Positions 26,355-33,702 of a DNA stretch of 41,831 bases are shown piece after piece. Within the stretch, counting starts at the first letter, position 1. Every line of letters starts with the position of its first letter. A program made the position numbers and the translations under genes. The notes under the pieces were generated by a model, which searched no databases, had not been told where the DNA came from, and was given only the letters and a program-made list of their open reading frames with translations. Origin of the DNA: Clostridia bacterium (GTDB lineage: Bacteria; Bacillota; Clostridia; Christensenellales; Aristaeellaceae). The stretch lies in assembly GCA_017396845.1 (NCBI GenBank), contig JAFQKQ010000033.1:1-41831 (forward strand), read 5' to 3'.

Positions 26355-26543
26355 TTATTTACTTTTATCTTTCTCTCGTGTAATTACCCCGTCTATATGA
26401 ATCGCTCTGAATTCTGCGCCGTCCGAATTTATGCATTTCATGCAGTTATCGCATACCTTATTGGGATCGAGGTCGCACATATTGCATTCTCCGCAATCGG
26501 TGCAGAGTTTACTGTCGTCAAGCACACATATTTTTCTGTTCAC
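26355..26543 (-). CDS. Small Cys-rich conserved-looking protein
   Basis: This 62-residue acidic protein has nine cysteines, eight of them in a block of about 30 residues: C-x2-C-x2-C-x2-C, then C-x2-C-x2-C, broken by DLDPNK. The spacing suggests zinc or Fe-S binding. I do not know its function. I chose the GTG at 26543, which has AGGAG eight bases upstream; a GTG three codons earlier would overlap that site. It has its own promoter (26590-26618) and terminator, so it is an independent unit downstream of the SOS membrane protein gene. Confidence 0.72.
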   Translation of the reverse strand: MNRKICVLDDSKLCTDCGECNMCDLDPNKVCDNCMKCINSDGAEFRAIHIDGVITREKDKSK

Positions 26544-26589
26544 TTGTGTCACTCCTAAAGGGCGTTTCGCCGTCTTTCCTGATACGCCT

Positions 26590-26618
26590 ATTATACCGCG
26601 AATCTGTGCCCTTTACAA
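26590..26618 (-). promoter_or_regulatory. Promoter of the small Cys-rich protein
   Basis: TTGTAA (26618-26613), a 17-bp spacer and TATAAT (26595-26590) on the minus strand, about 47 bp before the start. Confidence 0.75.
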
Positions 26619-26624
26619 GCCCCT

Positions 26625-26822
26625 TTACAGCGAAAGCGAGAGCCCGATCGGAATGGTATTTATATCCACCGGGTTTACCAAGTAATTTACGGAGTCCTTA
26701 ATGATCATATAGGCGCAGACGGCAGCCGCCGCAATCATAACAATTGCCAGTACCCGCCATAAAGATTCCATCCGGCGGCTCTTCACTCTGAATCTCCTAT
26801 GCCTGTATCTTCTTGCCATCAT
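26625..26822 (-). CDS. SOS-controlled small single-pass membrane protein
   Basis: This 65-residue protein has a very basic N-terminus (about ten Arg/Lys in the first 17 residues), one hydrophobic helix at about residues 24-41 and a short C-terminal tail of about 24 residues. By the positive-inside rule the N-terminus is cytoplasmic and the tail outside. I recognise no family. Its promoter is occupied by a perfect LexA box, so DNA damage should induce it. Small SOS-induced membrane proteins in other bacteria (SidA, DidA, YneA) block division; that role here is inference. Two adjacent ATGs can start it (26822 or 26819), with AGGGGG 11 bases before the first. Confidence 0.75.
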   Translation of the reverse strand: MMARRYRHRRFRVKSRRMESLWRVLAIVMIAAAAVCAYMIIKDSVNYLVNPVDINTIPIGLSLSL

Positions 26823-26857
26823 CTTCTCTGCCGCCCCCTTCGCTTGTTTGTGTCTGT

Positions 26858-26886
26858 ATTATAACAGAACATATGTTCTGTGTCAA
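26858..26886 (-). promoter_or_regulatory. Consensus promoter with perfect LexA box in the spacer
   Basis: On the minus strand TTGACA (26886-26881) and TATAAT (26863-26858) are perfect and 17 bp apart. The spacer is filled by the perfect palindrome ACAGAACATATGTTCTGT (26864-26881), whose core GAACATATGTTC is an ideal Firmicute SOS box. Bound LexA would cover both promoter elements. Confidence 0.92.
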
Positions 26887-26915
26887 GTATTTTCCTCATT
26901 TTTCCTCATTATTTT

Positions 26916-27353
26916 TCACGAGGCGTTTTTGAGCTTGAAAAGCACAACTCCTGCAATCATAAGGATCAGTCCCAGGTACTTATTCCAGGAAAACGCCGCT
27001 TTTTCGCTCTCCATAACGCCGAAGGCGTCGATCAGCGCCGCTGTTAAAAGCTGCGTGATCAGTATTACGGAAATTGCGATTGTCGGGCTTAATTGCCCGA
27101 TTGACACCATTACCGTAAGCGTGATCACAAGTCCCAATACGCCGCCGAACCAATACAGACTCGGAACCGTGAGTATTTTTTGAAAACTCCCCTTTCCAAA
27201 CAGCACTGCCGCCAACATGGATAAAAGAAACGCCGTTCCCTGAACATAGGCGTTTGACTCCATGAGACCGATTTTTTCGGAAAGACGCGTATTCATTACT
27301 CCCTGTACGCTCATAGCCGCTCCGGCGATCACCGCCATAATCCATCCGATCAT
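26916..27353 (-). CDS. DMT-superfamily transporter, YdcZ (DUF606) type
   Basis: This 145-residue protein has five predicted membrane helices and matches the small YdcZ/DUF606 branch of the drug/metabolite transporters, whose members often work as pairs. Typical phrases are MAVIAGAAMSVQGVMNTRL at the start and a GLILMIAGVVLFK end. I chose the ATG at 27353, with AAGGGTGATG upstream, which gives the family length; the open frame runs 28 residues further without matching it. It is a single gene, so it may form a homodimer. Its substrate is unknown. Confidence 0.82.
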   Translation of the reverse strand: MIGWIMAVIAGAAMSVQGVMNTRLSEKIGLMESNAYVQGTAFLLSMLAAVLFGKGSFQKILTVPSLYWFGGVLGLVITLTVMVSIGQLSPTIAISVILITQLLTAALIDAFGVMESEKAAFSWNKYLGLILMIAGVVLFKLKNAS

Positions 27354-27409
27354 ATCATCACCCTTTTTCATTATGCCCGCAAAATTCAATATCATACTTC
27401 GAAAAACCA

Positions 27410-27438
27410 TTGTTATATTTCTGTTCTTATGATACAAT
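27410..27438 (+). promoter_or_regulatory. Promoter of the glycoside-hydrolase-like gene
   Basis: TTGTTA (27410-27415), a 17-bp spacer and TACAAT (27433-27438) with an upstream TG, 35 bp before the ATG. Confidence 0.65.
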
Positions 27439-27473
27439 AAGCGCGGAAACTAACATATTATGGAGGAAGTTCT

Positions 27474-29447
27474 ATGCGAAAAATGCCGTCAAGACAGGTT
27501 CATCTGGATTTTCACACCTCCCCCATGATTCCCGGCGTCGGCGAGAAATTCGATAAAGCTCAGTTTCAAAAGGCGCTTGCGGAAGGAAATCTGAACTCCA
27601 TCACCGTGTTTGCAAAATGCCATCACGGCTATTGCTATTATCCGACGAATGTAGGTACTCAGCATCCCACCATGGATAAGAGCCAGGATCTCACCGGGCT
27701 TATGGTAGAAGCCGCGCATGAAATCGGCGTCGCCGCGCCCATTTACATTACCGCCGGCTGGAGCGCTCTGGATGCCGAGGCGCACCCCGAATGGCTGATG
27801 TGCGATAAAAACGGCGCGCCCCGCATGACAAACGTCGATCCGAATGCAAAGCCCGATGATCCGCGTCCCAACTGTTCCTGGAAAAACCTTTGTCTCTCCG
27901 GCGACTATGCCGAGCACATCTACGAAACCACCCGCGAAATCTGCGGCCGCTACAAAGTCGTCGACGGTTTATTCTATGATATTGTGTTCCTGGATGAAGT
28001 GTGCTACTGCCCGAACTGCATAAAGGCCATGAAGGAAAAGGGCTTCAATCCCGATTGCGAGAACGATGCAAAGGAATACTACAGGCAGAACCACCTTCAC
28101 TTCATGAGAGAATGCGCCAGGATTCTCCACGAAAAGCACCCTGAGGCCACTATATTCTTTAACGGCGGCGCGGAAATATACAGACCCGAATATCATCCGC
28201 TTCAGTCGCACATCGAAATGGAAGACCTGCCCACCACCTGGGGCGGCTACGATAAAATGCCCGCCCGCGCAAGCTTTATGACCCGCTACGACGGCAAGGA
28301 TTATCTCGGCATGACCGGAAAATTCCACACCTCCTGGGGCGAGTTCGGCGGCTACAAAAACCCCGACGCACTGAAATTCGAAGCGCTGATGATGGCGATG
28401 TACGGCGCAAAGTGCTCCATCGGCGACCAGATGCCTCCCAGCGGCGTTATGGATATCGAAACCTACAAAGTCATCGGCTGCGCATACAGAGCGCTGGAAG
28501 CCATTGAGCCGTGGGCATATCCCGCAAAATCCACAGCGGATCTGGGCGTATACCTTTGCGGAAATGAAGAGTCCGATCAGGGACTTCACTCCATGCTGCT
28601 TGAGAGCCATATCGATTTTGAAATCGCAATGCCGGGCGATGATCTTTCCCGCTTTAAGGCGCTGATTCTCCCCGACTGCGTAAAAATCTCCGAAGAAGAA
28701 GCCGGGCGCATCGAGGAATTTATCAAAAACGGCGGAAGCGTGCTGTTTACGGGTACGAGCGCGCTTGATGAAAACGCCAAGTTTATGATTGACGCAGGAT
28801 GCGAATACGTTTCCCCCGCCGTTTTCAGCCCCGATTATCTGAAGCCGCTTGCCATCAGCCTTCCTTTTGGAAACGCCCCATTCCTTTGCTACAAGGGCGC
28901 GGAGCTGGTAAAGCTTACCGACGGAACGGCGCTGGGCGAAATCTACGAGCCGTGGTTTAACCGCACCTATCAAGCATACTGCTCTCATATGAATACGCCC
29001 TACCGCGATACAGCGTCCGAATTCCCGGGAATCGTTCAGAAGGGCAATGTGATCTATATTGCGCACTCCCTTATGTCGCTGTACAAGTTAGATGGCGCGC
29101 AAATTTTCAGAGAGCTCGTGATCGGCGCACTCAAAAGGATCTATCAGAAGAAATACGAAGTATCCCTGATGAGCGCAGGCCGCACGCGCCTTACCTATCA
29201 GCCCGATGAAAACAGATATGTTTTCCATGCGGCATATGCAAGCCCGATTCAGCGCGGAAGAACCTCCGTCATCGAGGATATGCCGCCGATCTACCAGACG
29301 CCTGTTTCCATAAAGCTCGGCAAGGAAGTAAAACGCGTATCCCTCGTTCCGGGCGGAACTGAAATTCCCTTTACGCAGGATGAAAACGCACTTTCCTTCG
29401 TCATCCCCGTAATCAACGGCTATCAAGCGGTTGAAATCAAGCTGTAA
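27474..29447 (+). CDS. Glycoside-hydrolase-like protein with GH42-type trimerisation domain
   Basis: This 657-residue cytoplasmic protein has an N-terminal TIM-barrel-like region of about 360 residues that resembles the hypothetical glycoside hydrolase family GHL6 (opening HLDFHTSPMIPGVG, then FAKCHHGYCYYPT, and GLFYDIVFLDEVCYC with a conserved Asp). A glutamine-amidotransferase-like domain as in GH42 follows (LILPDCVKISEEEAGRIEEFIKNGGSVLFTG), then a beta-sandwich C-terminus. The substrate is unknown. GGAGGAAG precedes the ATG. It converges on the DUF4432 epimerase gene across a shared terminator, and both are probably involved in sugar use. Confidence 0.8.
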   Translation: MRKMPSRQVHLDFHTSPMIPGVGEKFDKAQFQKALAEGNLNSITVFAKCHHGYCYYPTNVGTQHPTMDKSQDLTGLMVEAAHEIGVAAPIYITAGWSALDAEAHPEWLMCDKNGAPRMTNVDPNAKPDDPRPNCSWKNLCLSGDYAEHIYETTREICGRYKVVDGLFYDIVFLDEVCYCPNCIKAMKEKGFNPDCENDAKEYYRQNHLHFMRECARILHEKHPEATIFFNGGAEIYRPEYHPLQSHIEMEDLPTTWGGYDKMPARASFMTRYDGKDYLGMTGKFHTSWGEFGGYKNPDALKFEALMMAMYGAKCSIGDQMPPSGVMDIETYKVIGCAYRALEAIEPWAYPAKSTADLGVYLCGNEESDQGLHSMLLESHIDFEIAMPGDDLSRFKALILPDCVKISEEEAGRIEEFIKNGGSVLFTGTSALDENAKFMIDAGCEYVSPAVFSPDYLKPLAISLPFGNAPFLCYKGAELVKLTDGTALGEIYEPWFNRTYQAYCSHMNTPYRDTASEFPGIVQKGNVIYIAHSLMSLYKLDGAQIFRELVIGALKRIYQKKYEVSLMSAGRTRLTYQPDENRYVFHAAYASPIQRGRTSVIEDMPPIYQTPVSIKLGKEVKRVSLVPGGTEIPFTQDENALSFVIPVINGYQAVEIKL

Positions 29448-29454
29448 GGTAACC

Positions 29455-29504
29455 AAAAAACAGTGAGCGGGTCCCGATAAAGGGATTTCCGCTCACTGTT
29501 TTTT
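29455..29504. terminator. Bidirectional intrinsic terminator
   Basis: A 16-bp stem, AAAAAACAGTGAGCGG with CCGCTCACTGTTTTTT (29489-29504), lies between the converging glycoside hydrolase-like and epimerase genes. T-tracts follow on both strands. Confidence 0.9.
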
Positions 29505-29515
29505 GGGGATCAGCT

Positions 29516-30487
29516 TTACGCTTCAAAAAGCGAAACCTTGATTTCGAATGTTTTTTCTTCGCCTGCCTTCAGAACCGGAAGGCTGCCTTCCTTTTTCGCT
29601 TCTTCCCGTCCGATGGGATAGCATGTGCCGGGCTCAATTCCCATCACATAATCCCGAACGCCCATCATTTTCCATTCCGTCATACAGGGAAGCACATTGG
29701 GATCAAATTCAATGGATATGCCTGCGTGCATTTCGCGGTTTACGATGCTCGCTTTTGCTTGCTTTCCCGAAAAAGTATGGAAGTAGCACTGCTCCCGAAA
29801 TCCCGCCTGCGGCTTTTCGATGATGTTCCAAACATCTTTCCCCTCCGCAGCTCTTTCGTCGCGGGGATTCGCGCAATCGGAAGAGACCGAAAGCTCCGCC
29901 TTCTCCGAAAGCAGCGGATATCCCATATTAATGTGGTAAAGCAGCATATAGGCTTCATCTTTGTCGCCTTCGTTTACAATCGTGTCGCGGATATAGAACA
30001 CGTTTTCATGAAGCGGAAACACAAGCTGCCTTTCAAGCGCAAGCTTTCTTCCAAATATCACTTCATCGCTGATCCTGCCGCTTATGATGATCTTTTCATT
30101 CTCAATGCGGTATGAAGCGTGATCGGCAGGCGTATTTCCGATGGAGCCGTGCTGTCCGAATTCTTCGCCGTCCATCGCGCAGGGAACGCCGACATTTGCA
30201 AGTCCGCATGTCGTTAAGAAGCCGGCGGTAAACGATTTTAAGAAGCCGAGACCCTTTTCATCGTAATATCCGCTTGACACATACCCCACAGGCGAAAAGA
30301 AACCGATGTTTATGCCCTTAAAATATAACCTTGCAATGTCAAGAGCTCGGTCTACCGACACGGTCATATGAATACCATTTCCGTTATTCACTTCAAAAAG
30401 CCGCATGCCGTCGCCTTTTCCGCCGACCAGGCGATGTTCCTCAACGCCGTATAACTGGGACGGATGTCCGATATATGGTGAAATCAT
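29516..30487 (-). CDS. DUF4432 aldose-1-epimerase-like protein
   Basis: This 323-residue galactose-mutarotase-fold protein belongs to the DUF4432 family. Visible elements are RALDIARLYFKGINIGF, CGLANVGVPC, YHINMGYPLL (His-containing active-site strand) and a late MGIEPGTCYPIGRE with the likely catalytic Glu. The family is presumed to act on sugar anomers; the exact substrate is unknown. GGAGG lies six bases before the ATG. Only 20 bases separate it from the ABC ATPase gene, so it may be the last gene of the attenuated transporter operon, an odd pairing. Confidence 0.85.
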   Translation of the reverse strand: MISPYIGHPSQLYGVEEHRLVGGKGDGMRLFEVNNGNGIHMTVSVDRALDIARLYFKGINIGFFSPVGYVSSGYYDEKGLGFLKSFTAGFLTTCGLANVGVPCAMDGEEFGQHGSIGNTPADHASYRIENEKIIISGRISDEVIFGRKLALERQLVFPLHENVFYIRDTIVNEGDKDEAYMLLYHINMGYPLLSEKAELSVSSDCANPRDERAAEGKDVWNIIEKPQAGFREQCYFHTFSGKQAKASIVNREMHAGISIEFDPNVLPCMTEWKMMGVRDYVMGIEPGTCYPIGREEAKKEGSLPVLKAGEEKTFEIKVSLFEA

Positions 30488-30507
30488 GCTAAGCCTCCGA
30501 ATTTAAT

Positions 30508-31305
30508 TTATTTTGACAGAAGTGCGCGGTCGCTGGCAAATTCGTCGCCGCTGGCCTTGGCAAATTGTTCAAGCAGCATGTCTACCGTCAGATGCTTCTT
30601 TTCTTCGCCCTTGATATCCAGAATCACCCTTCCCTCATGCATCATGATCAGCCGGTTTCCGTATCGGATGGCGTCTCGCATGTTGTGCGTAACCATGAGC
30701 GTCATAAGCTTGTCTTCTTCGATGATCTGATTCGATATTTCTAGCACCTTCGACGCGGTTCTGGGATCCAGCGCCGCCGTATGTTCGTCCAGCAGCAGAA
30801 GCTTCGGCTTTTTAAGCGTAGCCATGAGAAGTGTGAGCGCCTGCCTTTGTCCGCCGGAAAGAAGACCTACCTTGCTGGTCATTCTGTCTTCCAGACCCAA
30901 TCCCAGCATTTTAAGCTTTTCTTTGTAGAACTTCCGCTCCGCGCTTGTAATGCCTTTTCTGAGCGTATGGATTTTTCCTCTTCGGAAAGCCAATGCCAGA
31001 TTCTCCTCAATCTGCATATTGGCGGCTGTTCCGGTCATCGGATCCTGAAATACGCGTCCAAGAAAGCTCGCCCGCTTGTGTTCGGGCAGATGCGTAACAT
31101 CTTTTCCGTTAATCTCAATTTTGCCTCTGGTGACGGGCCATACGCCCGAAATGGCGTTCAGCATCGTAGATTTTCCCGCGCCGTTTCCGCCGATCACGGT
31201 TACGAAATCGCCTTCGTCCAAATGCAGATTCAAGCCATTCAGCGCAACCTTTTCATTGATGGTATGCGGATTAAATACTTTTACAACATTTTTAATGTCA
31301 AGCAT
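30508..31305 (-). CDS. ABC transporter ATP-binding protein (TrpZ-like)
   Basis: This 265-residue ATPase drives the importer encoded with it. Walker A is GGNGAGKST (about residues 38-46), the signature is LSGGQRQAL, Walker B is LLLLDEHTAAL and the switch histidine is in VTHNMRDA. The protein belongs to the ATPase group that works with ABC_sub_bind (PF04392) binding proteins and branched-chain-type permeases. Its start overlaps the permease stop by eight bases. Confidence 0.92.
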   Translation of the reverse strand: MLDIKNVVKVFNPHTINEKVALNGLNLHLDEGDFVTVIGGNGAGKSTMLNAISGVWPVTRGKIEINGKDVTHLPEHKRASFLGRVFQDPMTGTAANMQIEENLALAFRRGKIHTLRKGITSAERKFYKEKLKMLGLGLEDRMTSKVGLLSGGQRQALTLLMATLKKPKLLLLDEHTAALDPRTASKVLEISNQIIEEDKLMTLMVTHNMRDAIRYGNRLIMMHEGRVILDIKGEEKKHLTVDMLLEQFAKASGDEFASDRALLSK

Positions 31306-32257
31306 TCTTCTTCGCCTCCTTTTTCTCCATATGCTTTCTGTATGCGGAGAATCCGCTCAGGAAGGCAGGAAGTCCGTTTTTCCAGTACGGAACGGCAAGG
31401 AAGACGGCAACCACCAGCGCGGTAAGCAGCTTCATCAGCTGAGACGGCAGGCCCATCTGTATAACAAGGTTGATGACCACATAGTAAATAACGGTTCCGA
31501 GTACAGCCGTAGATAGCTTGAATGCAAAATTCTGACACAGCTTTCCAAACAGCGCTTCGCCAATGATGATTGCGGCAAGACCGATAACAATCGCGCCGCT
31601 TCCCATTTTTACGTCAACCGTTCCGGAGAACTGCGCAAGCATTGCGGAGGAAAGCGCCACAAGGCCGTTGGCAACCATAAGGCCGATCACCTTGGCAACC
31701 TTGGTATTGATTCCCTGTGCGCGCGCCATCGCCTGATTGCAGCCGGTCGCTCTGAGCGCACAGCCGGTTTCCGTTCCGAAAAACCAGTACAGAAGCGCAA
31801 TCAGAACGATCAATATTGCAAGCGTAATAAATATCGGATTGTCAATCGCCCATTTTCCGGCGTCTCTCATACTGACGAGCACGTCATAATTACGGGTATT
31901 GATATTTCTGTTGGCTTTGTTTCCGAGGAGAAGCAGGTTTATGGAGTACAGCGAAAGCTGTGTAAGAATACCCGAAAGAATCGGCGGAATTCCCATCTGC
32001 GTATGGAAAATTCCCGTCATCAGTCCCGCTGCCATACCCGCAAGGAATGCCAGCACCATTGCAATCCAAATATTCAGGTTATAATCGCAAAGCGCGATGA
32101 TAAACACAACAGCGCCTGTCGCCATGGTGCCGTCGACAGTCAAATCGGAAAAATCAAGCACGCGATATGTGATGTAAAGGCCGATAGCCATAATACCCCA
32201 TATCAGGCCCTGCCCGATTGCGCCCGGTATAGCATTAAGAAGCGACGCGAAATCCAT
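31298..32257 (-). CDS. ABC transporter permease (TrpY-like)
   Basis: This 319-residue permease has eight or nine hydrophobic segments and belongs to the branched-chain amino acid / BMP-type permease superfamily. Typical phrases are GLIWGIMAIGLYITYRVLDFSDLTVDG and the late AIVIGLAAIIIGEALFG. I chose the ATG at 32257 because GGAGGG lies seven bases upstream; the open frame has a start nine residues earlier without such a site. A weak stem-loop (32285-32305) separates it from the binding-protein gene. Confidence 0.9.
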   Translation of the reverse strand: MDFASLLNAIPGAIGQGLIWGIMAIGLYITYRVLDFSDLTVDGTMATGAVVFIIALCDYNLNIWIAMVLAFLAGMAAGLMTGIFHTQMGIPPILSGILTQLSLYSINLLLLGNKANRNINTRNYDVLVSMRDAGKWAIDNPIFITLAILIVLIALLYWFFGTETGCALRATGCNQAMARAQGINTKVAKVIGLMVANGLVALSSAMLAQFSGTVDVKMGSGAIVIGLAAIIIGEALFGKLCQNFAFKLSTAVLGTVIYYVVINLVIQMGLPSQLMKLLTALVVAVFLAVPYWKNGLPAFLSGFSAYRKHMEKKEAKKNA

Positions 32258-32284
32258 ATTGTTCCCTCCATAACGTACGCGCAA

Positions 32285-32305
32285 AAGGGCGGTTTAAACG
32301 CCCTT
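32285..32305 (-). terminator. Small stem-loop between binding-protein and permease genes
   Basis: A 7-bp stem, AAGGGCG with CGCCCTT, is not followed by a clear T-tract on the minus strand beyond TTTTG. It may be an RNA-stabilising or partial terminator hairpin, common after highly expressed binding-protein genes. Confidence 0.4.
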
Positions 32306-32341
32306 ATACGCAGACCTTTTTCGTTTACCGAGATTGCGCAA

Positions 32342-33298
32342 TTATTCGCCGATGGCTACATATCCTTCGGGAATGGAGATGCCAAAGATTTCGCAAAGCT
32401 CTTTATTGTACTTCTTGGTGAAGTTTGGCGCGAATTCGATGGGCATTTCGGCGATGTTCGCATCGTTTACCAGGATTTCATACGCCATTTTGGCAGTCTG
32501 GCAGCCGAGGTCATAGTAGCTGATGGAGAGCGTCGCAACGCCGCAGCCGGCGCAGAGTCCCTCTTCACCGGCGACTACCGGTACGCCTTCGGGCTCGACA
32601 ACGTTTCTGATGGCTTCAGTGCAGGAAGCGGCGGTGTTGTCGGTGGGGATGTAGATCACGTCGGACTTGACGCAGGCGCTCATCGCAACGGCGTATACAT
32701 CATTCGAATCAGTGAAAGCGAATTCCTCGGTCGCGTAGCCCATATCGGCGAGATATCCCTTTACAACCTCTACCTGATATATGGAGTTAGGTTCGGAGGA
32801 GCAGTACAGAAGGCCGATCGTCTTTGCTTCGGGGAAGAGCTCCTTGATCATCTGAGCCTGTCCGTCCAGCGGCGCAAGGTCGCTGGTGCCGGATACATTG
32901 TAGCCGCTTACGCCGGTCCAGTTCTCAATTTCAAGTGCGGTGCCGTAATCGGTTACGGAGGTACCGAGAATCGGGATATCTTCGGTGGCTGCAAATGCCG
33001 CCTGCACAGCGGGCGTTGCGTTTGCCATGATCAAATCCACATCATCTGCAACCAGTGCATTTACGATGGTGATGCAGTTGGAAATTTCTCCGGAAGCGTT
33101 CTGTTCATTGATTTCTACCTGATCGCCGAGGAGCGCTTTCAGGGTTTCGGTGAAGCCGAGGGTAGCTGCGTCAAGCGCAGGATGCTGAACCAGCTGGCAA
33201 ATTCCGATTTTATACACTTTTTCTTCGGCCATCGCGGGAGCGATCATCATCGACAGGCACAGTACCATTACCGTCAGGATTGCAAGCAGTTTCTTCAT
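32342..33298 (-). CDS. ABC transporter substrate-binding protein (TrpX-like, PF04392)
   Basis: This 318-residue exported binding protein has a signal peptide with cleavage near PAMA-EE (about residue 24) and no lipobox cysteine. The body matches the ABC_sub_bind family (IGICQLVQHPALD, then NATPAVQAA, GTSVTDYG, and YYDLG near the end). Members include TrpX, the tryptophan-binding protein of streptococci. The leader region upstream senses tyrosine, so I infer that this one carries tyrosine or several aromatic amino acids. AGGAGGG precedes the ATG. Confidence 0.9.
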   Translation of the reverse strand: MKKLLAILTVMVLCLSMMIAPAMAEEKVYKIGICQLVQHPALDAATLGFTETLKALLGDQVEINEQNASGEISNCITIVNALVADDVDLIMANATPAVQAAFAATEDIPILGTSVTDYGTALEIENWTGVSGYNVSGTSDLAPLDGQAQMIKELFPEAKTIGLLYCSSEPNSIYQVEVVKGYLADMGYATEEFAFTDSNDVYAVAMSACVKSDVIYIPTDNTAASCTEAIRNVVEPEGVPVVAGEEGLCAGCGVATLSISYYDLGCQTAKMAYEILVNDANIAEMPIEFAPNFTKKYNKELCEIFGISIPEGYVAIGE

Positions 33299-33326
33299 AG
33301 TGTTTTCCCTCCTGTTTTTTTATATC

Positions 33327-33355
33327 AAAAAAACGGCTCTCGTCTAAGAGAACCG
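33327..33355 (-). terminator. Attenuator terminator of the ABC transporter operon
   Basis: On the minus strand CGGTTCTC (33355-33348) pairs with GAGAGCCG (33341-33334), one G-U pair, around the loop TTAGAC. Seven T residues follow (33333-33327). It sits 29 bp before the binding-protein gene. Its loop and the first two bases of its 3' arm are complementary to 33385-33392, just after the leader peptide stop. Confidence 0.9.
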
Positions 33356-33392
33356 CTTTTAAGAATCAATAAAGCAAGTTACAGTTAGACGA
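33340..33392 (-). promoter_or_regulatory. Predicted antiterminator pairing
   Basis: TCGTCTAA (33392-33385), immediately after the leader peptide stop, is fully complementary to TTAGACGA (33347-33340), which forms the loop and top of the terminator. The two structures compete. A ribosome at the stop codon would cover the first segment and allow termination; a ribosome stalled on Tyr codons would leave it free. Confidence 0.7.
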
Positions 33393-33536
33393 CTATTTTT
33401 TATAATAGTAATAATAGTAATAATAAAAAGACAGCACGGAATTCTCGCGTGCTGCTTTGGTATAGGCATAAGACGAAAGACTCTTCGAGGACGCAGAAAG
33501 AGCCTTAATATTTTTATTGACGTTCATATTCGTCAT
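33393..33536 (-). CDS. Tyr-rich leader peptide of the ABC transporter operon
   Basis: This 47-codon frame starts with ATG at 33536, seven bases after an excellent ribosome binding site (GGAAGGAAGGG), and stops with TAG at 33393. It reads MTNMNVNKNIKALSASSK and so on, and has two Tyr codons at 23 and 25. Eight consecutive Tyr codons follow at positions 38-45 (TAT and TAC mixed), then Lys-Lys-stop. The arrangement relative to the antiterminator and terminator is that of an amino-acid leader peptide such as TrpL or PheL. The peptide itself is unlikely to have a separate function. Confidence 0.88.
   Translation of the reverse strand: MTNMNVNKNIKALSASSKSLSSYAYTKAARENSVLSFYYYYYYYYKK
33432..33454 (-). 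promoter_or_regulatory. Pause-type hairpin inside the leader peptide frame
   Basis: CAGCACG (33454-33448) pairs with CGTGCTG (33438-33432) around a 9-nt loop, and TCTTTTT follows just before the Tyr codons. It has the form of a transcription pause or weak terminator, which would hold RNA polymerase until the first ribosome arrives. Confidence 0.65.
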
Positions 33537-33574
33537 CGCTCTTCCCTTCCTTCCTCGTTTCTAAATTACTTTGT

Positions 33575-33603
33575 ATTATATTCATGCATCAGGCAATTGT
33601 CAA
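33575..33603 (-). promoter_or_regulatory. Promoter of the leader-ABC transporter operon
   Basis: A perfect TTGACA (33603-33598) and TATAAT (33580-33575) are separated by 17 bp on the minus strand, 38 bp before the leader peptide ATG. Confidence 0.9.
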
Positions 33604-33702
33604 TTCCCATTTACATGTTTTTATGTTAATATATTGTTTATTTGCAACTACAAAATTCAATCATTGCATAATTTCGAATTACCGAGGCTCAAAACAGCCG
33701 TT

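Noticed and set aside
27969-29066. A 365-codon minus-strand frame inside the glycoside-hydrolase-like gene.
   Set aside because: It is antisense to a gene with recognisable domains and a good promoter, and its own product matches nothing I know.
32003-33388. A 461-codon open frame on the plus strand antisense to the ABC permease and binding-protein genes.
   Set aside because: It is antisense to two clearly recognised genes, has no ribosome binding site, and its translation shows no family features. The regular codon pattern of the real genes keeps the opposite frame open.
33300-33600. T-box riboswitch upstream of the ABC transporter.
   Set aside because: No T-box consensus (AGGGTGGNACCGCG type) or specifier-loop layout is visible. 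The Tyr-coding leader frame explains the terminator better.
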